This document shows positions 60,104 to 64,000 of a stretch of 64,000 bases of DNA, one piece after another. The stretch is taken from the NCBI GenBank assembly GCA_030760725.1, contig JASWHV010000009.1, positions 109,751,854 through 109,815,853 on the forward strand. Reading direction: 5' to 3'. Origin of the DNA: Neostapfia colusana. Taxonomy: Eukaryota > Streptophyta > Magnoliopsida > Poales > Poaceae. Within the stretch, counting starts at the first letter, position 1; each line of letters begins with the position of its first letter. The position numbers were made by a program, and so were the translations under genes. Under the pieces are notes generated by a model, which was not told where the DNA came from, did no database searches, and saw only the letters and a list, made by a program, of their open reading frames with translations.

Positions 60104-60120
60104 TTCCTCCCCCCTTAAAA
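60104..60120 (-). other. Polypurine tract of the terminal element
   Basis: The minus strand reads TTTTAAGGGGGGAGGAA just before the LTR, almost the same as at 1492-1508. Confidence 0.85.
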
Positions 60121-60129
60121 GAATTTCAT

Positions 60130-62000
60130 CCCGAGATTATAAGGTAAAAATGAGAGAGAGGATGGTGGAAAATTTATAGGATGCGTGACGTCAACAGTCA
60201 GGATAATTGGCGCGAAGAAATCCTTCGCTCTCCCATATCGCTTCATCCTGGGAGTGATTATTCCATGAAACTTCATAGAACCACAACGTACAGTCACGTG
60301 TGGTTCGGCCCGTTATGTCAATGATCTGAACCGGTCCCTCCTGATACGTGAAATCTGGTTTCAGTTCCTCGATATTCCCCAGCTAAATGGTGGTTGAAAA
60401 CTTGATGCACTTCTTTAGCTGAGAAATGTGGAAGATGTCGGACACACTGGAGAGTGTCGCTGGTAGTTCCAGCCGGTATGCAATGGATCCACATGTTTCC
60501 ATAACCTGGAATGGACCGATGAATCGAGATGAATAGAAACTATGAAAAGTGAGCCTCGTCAAAAAATTCTCTTCCTCAACTCCGGGTTACGGGGTACGAC
60601 GATTCTGTACTTAAACCACAGGACGCCGTCTCCGTCTTTCCGGAAATGTTTCTGTTCCCCACTGTCTATACATCTCCACAAATGTGACATGCCCTTATCA
60701 TGTTTCTGGTCTGCCACCCTTTCTTCATGTATGGTGGGGATAAAAGCTAAATTGTAGAGAGCTCTAAGGAGAACCGCATGTAATGGTGGTTCGCTCTCTT
60801 CCAACGTAGTGATGGTCAGATTATGAACGTGTGACTTGCGACTCAGTGCATCCGCCACTACGTTTGCCTTGCCTGGATGATAATGGATCTCTATTTCATA
60901 ATCCTTTATCAACTCCAACCATCTCCGTTGCCTCATGTTTAGCTCCTTCTGAGTGAATATGTACTTGAGGCTCTTGTGGTCGGTATATAAATGCACGAGG
61001 TTACCGAGTAGGTAGTGCCTCCACATTTTGAGTGCGAGTACCACGGCAGCGAGCTCTAAGTCATGAGTCGGATAGTGTTGCTCATGATTCCTGAGTTACC
61101 GTGATCCATACACGACCACCCTTCGGTCTTGCATCAGCACACATCCTAGCCTAAAGTCGGATGCATCGCAGTACACAACGAACGGTCTTGTTGTGTCTGG
61201 CTGCGCCAAAATCGGTGCTGATGTTAGGTGCTTCACTAATGCCTTGAACGCTGCTTTACATGCTGGACTCCAAACCTAATTGGTAGCCTTCTTCAGCAGC
61301 TATGTCATAGGCTTGGCAATCTTCGAGAAGTTCGGAATGAACCTCCGATAATATCCCGCGAGTCCGAGGAATTCTTATACCTCATGAATAGACCGCGGGG
61401 ACTTTCAAATGCAGCACTTGTGCGATCTTGCTCGGGTCTACAGAGATGCCCTCCGCTGGGATAATGTGCCCGAGTAAAGGCACTTGCGATATCTAGAATT
61501 CACACTTGCTGAATTTTCCGTATAGCTTGTGGTCCCGCAGCCGTTGCAAGACTATACGCAGGTGCTTCTCGTGTTCTTCCTCCGACTTGGAATAAACCAG
61601 TAGGTCGTCGATGAAGACCACGACAAACACGTCCAGCTCCGGCATGAATACCGAGTTCATCAAGTACCAGAACTGAGCTGGAGCATTGGGGAGGCCAAGG
61701 AACATGGCAAGGTACTGATAAAGCCAGTACCTCGTTGAAAATCTGACTTCAGAATATCCTCAGCCCGTATCTCAATCTGATGGTACCCTGATCTTAAGTC
61801 CATCTTGAAAAAGATCTTTGGTTTGACCAACTGATCAAACAATGTGTCGATCTGTGGTAACGGGTACTTGTTCTTGATTGTCACAATGTTAAGCGTACAA
61901 AAACCAACACTAAGCCGTAGTGTTTCGTACTTCTTCCTATTACACAGCGCAGAGCAACCCCCAAGGTCATGAGCTTGGTCGTATAACACATTTGCTCATG
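60130..62000 (-). pseudogene. pol remnant of terminal Tekay-like element, integrase core deleted
   Basis: Reading leftward, RT pieces come first (61989-61493: SGYHQIEIRAEDILKSDF, FVVVFIDDLLVYSKS). RNase H to the integrase N-terminus follows (about 61250-60559: YTDHKSLKYIFTQ, HYHPGKANVVADALSRKSH, ending PELRKRIF). The next sequence already belongs to the integrase C-terminus (SRFIGPFQVMET, HISQLKKC) and a decayed chromodomain (EVSWNNHSQDEAIWES). The integrase zinc site and whole DDE core are absent at about 60545-60560. Several stops and shifts add to this, so the copy cannot encode integrase. Its relatedness to the element at 1-5624 is clear from the LTR and polypurine tract. Confidence 0.85.
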
Positions 62001-62096
62001 GGTCCACTTAGTTGCTCCTTCAACCGTTCTCATTGCTGTGCAGAACAGACTCTTCTGTCCTAAGCCAGATTTTGATCCATTTAGAAGCATTTTCAT

Positions 62097-63614
62097 AACT
62101 CAAGTTGAATACCAAAGTTAAAGTTAACTTCAATATCTTTCCAACGAGTACTCCTATGCCTCTATATATTCCGAATCATAAGTTATGATTGCTCAAAGTT
62201 GACAGAATTCCTGGATAAAATTTGCCAACATCTCCTTTGTATGTGGCTATTTTTATCACAGTTGTATGTGCAAATACAATAAGAATATGAACAAACTTTG
62301 AACTAAAACAATGTTTCAAATTTTATAACCTTTAAAATGGTGTATCACAGGCTCCTTAGGGATTTTTCTACATAAAGTTATGGCTTAAAAACAGAAAGGT
62401 CCAGAGAGGTTTTTCTGCTGTCCTGGTTCTGAACAGTTTGCCTTCAACTGGACTTTTCACCCAGTTAACGTGTGATTTTGCTCTGGAGGTCTATAAAGAA
62501 GTTGTAGAGCACTTGAAAATATTTCCAGAACTGTATCATACACCTTAATTGGTTAAATATACTCAGAGTTATGCTCTGTTAAACTCCAGCAAGAATTTCT
62601 GCCAGAAACAGAGCACTCTGTTTTTTGAAATCTTTGAAACCTAGACATCCTCTTATTTGAATCTTAGCTCAAAATAAGAGTTCAATAACTAATATTTGTT
62701 TCAAACTTCCATTTTTAGTTTAAAGTTAGTTCATGAATCATTTCTTCATAGGGAAGAGTATTATTAAGTGTAGTACAGTGTCGATGCACCGTAAGAACAA
62801 TGTCGGTACTACGTTCCCCACAAAAAGGAAAATCCTAATCGGATTATACCGGTATATACGTCTCAATTGTGGCACTAAACGGTCTCTCGCACACGTGTAC
62901 TACACGGAAAACGTACATGGTTTGTACCTGCAGAAGAACACTCAATGATGATGCACACATAGGTTTTTCTCATTTCTGGCAGTTCCATATCATACTAAAA
63001 ACATACGCCTCGTATCATTTTTATACGGGCCGTCCTTGAGTCAAGCCATGTCTCAAGGTACATGGTCGCATTTTCACACCGCACGACGGGGAACCCGAGT
63101 AGAGCACGAACAGGTCGCCACGGTTGGCAATTTTATCACCCCAATAGATACCCCCTACTGCCCTACACGGCACGCCGATGGCGAGCGCTGCGTATGTCTT
63201 CCTAGGCTATTTCCAGAAGAACACGCTATCATGTTACTGACCACGATGGGGTCTCCACTTTCTTACCTAATGCACGCTAGGGATCAGCATTTCATATGAA
63301 CTCAGGAACATGAAGAGTCCAAGAGTTTCATATTGACGTCTCACACCAAGCTGTGAGACATATCCCTGAACCACATTCCTCGTCAGGGGAGCTAACCAAA
63401 ATTGAACCGCTTTCGGTGGTGTTCCTTACCATGCTTACCTGAGCGTAGTTGTGTCGTTACATAATCAAAATTCAGAATTATAACAAGTATGTTAGTCCTG
63501 TCACTTTAAGTAACTATACTACTATAGTCCTTATGTGGGCCTAATACTGTTTCCTCACTGTATCTTAAGTTTTTGTCGTAATACGATCCTTATTACGTGC
63601 ACCATTACCAATGT
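62097..63614 (-). other. Non-coding part of terminal element (no gag recognised)
   Basis: Between the RT remnant and the primer-binding site, where gag and protease should lie, I find no gag core, zinc knuckle or protease motif. The stretch 62097-62720 is AT-rich and resembles untranslated retrotransposon sequence. The stretch 62721-63614 is of mixed composition with short ORFs only. This suggests an internal deletion or replacement. Confidence 0.5.
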
Positions 63615-63627
63615 GGCGCTGATACCA
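63615..63627 (-). other. Primer-binding site of terminal element
   Basis: The minus strand reads TGGTATCAGCGCC, three bases inside the LTR boundary at 63631; tRNA-iMet type with one change. Confidence 0.85.
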
Positions 63628-63630
63628 CGC

Positions 63631-64000
63631 TGTGAGAGCCCAGACCCGATCGCAGGGCCGCTCCACTCGCTCGGGAATCACATTGGGTGGTGCCGTGCGA
63701 TGCGGCACCCAACAACACACATAATAAAGTATCATATTACATAAATCAAGCGGAAGAATACCAAGTGTGAATTTTACAAATACTTCTCAAAATAATCTAC
63801 AGCGGAAGACTAATACAACTCACGTCACATCTCTATACTAAGCAACAGAGAAGATGTCCAGCCCGCGGATCCTTCTCACTAGCAACATGATCACAATAGC
63901 AGCGGCAGGGGTTGCCATGAGTTCAACACTCGGAGAGTTTCGAGTCTCATTGGACACCCGTACATATCAGCGTACTTTTATTACCTGCAAAACAACTCAT
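63631..64000 (-). mobile_element. 5' LTR of terminal Tekay-like element, runs off the window
   Basis: The first ~370 bp on the plus strand are the LTR 3' end in reverse (TGTGAGAGCCCAGACC). They include GGTGCCG...CGGCACC, TTACATAAATCAAGCGGAAG and GGATCCTTCTCACTAGCAAC blocks. These match the reverse complement of 5300-5580 in the LTR at 1509. Confidence 0.85.

Overview
This is nuclear DNA from a grass (Poaceae). Evidence: GC-rich coding exons next to AT-rich repeats, an early light-induced protein (ELIP) gene with a chloroplast transit peptide, Tekay- and Reina-clade Ty3/gypsy chromoviruses, a Sirevirus-like Ty1/copia LTR, a plant CACTA transposon with a C48 protease domain, and Tourist/Harbinger- and hAT-like elements. 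The species cannot be fixed from the sequence. About 85% of the window is transposable-element DNA. Only two host genes are supported: an ELIP gene and a small, probably secreted cysteine-rich peptide gene. Both lie on the minus strand in a gene island at about 42.1-52.1 kb.

Left block (1-10.8 kb). The decayed integrase end of a Tekay-like element runs into its ~4.1-kb LTR (1509-~5624, +). Next comes a Sirevirus-like copia LTR (about 5625-5679 and 9503-10818), split by a 3.8-kb solo Tekay LTR in the opposite orientation (5680-9497, TSD GCTAG).

Nested block (10.8-42.06 kb). This is a five-tier stack. The base is a CACTA transposon (remnants 10819-13477 and 40411-42056, right TIR at 42056). 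A Harbinger/Tourist-like element (13478-40407, TSD TTA) sits in it. Inside that is a Tekay-clade retrotransposon (14420-39675, TSD ATGGA). This last element was itself hit by a solo LTR in its 5' LTR (14485-16824, TSD CAACC) and by a complete, younger, opposite-strand Tekay element (24913-36353, TSD AGAAG) that cut its integrase chromodomain. Both Tekay elements carry, between primer-binding site and gag/pol, an extra ORF whose N-terminus closely resembles the histone H3 tail. That is the most interesting signal in the window.

Gene island (42.06-52.1 kb). The two-exon ELIP gene reads leftward (exon 1 48754-48620, exon 2 42972-42547). Its intron, originally about 115 nt, now holds a young Reina-clade retrotransposon (43029-48555, TSD AGTAG) on the opposite strand. 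Upstream are a TATA box, G-boxes, a cluster of palindromes and a hAT-like non-autonomous element. The second gene (51390-50954, minus) has a signal-peptide exon, a 122-nt intron and a Cys/Pro-rich exon, with a TATA box at a suitable distance.

Right block (52.1-64 kb). A CACTA-type end with ~96-bp tandem repeats is followed by a long (AT)n(GT)n microsatellite. Then come three truncated or interrupted minus-strand Tekay-type LTRs, and the internal region and 5' LTR of an internally deleted Tekay-like element that runs off the window.

Many breaks in these elements are G-to-A changes on the coding strand (Trp codon to TAG, Glu to Lys, Gly to Asp). This fits cytosine-methylation-driven decay.
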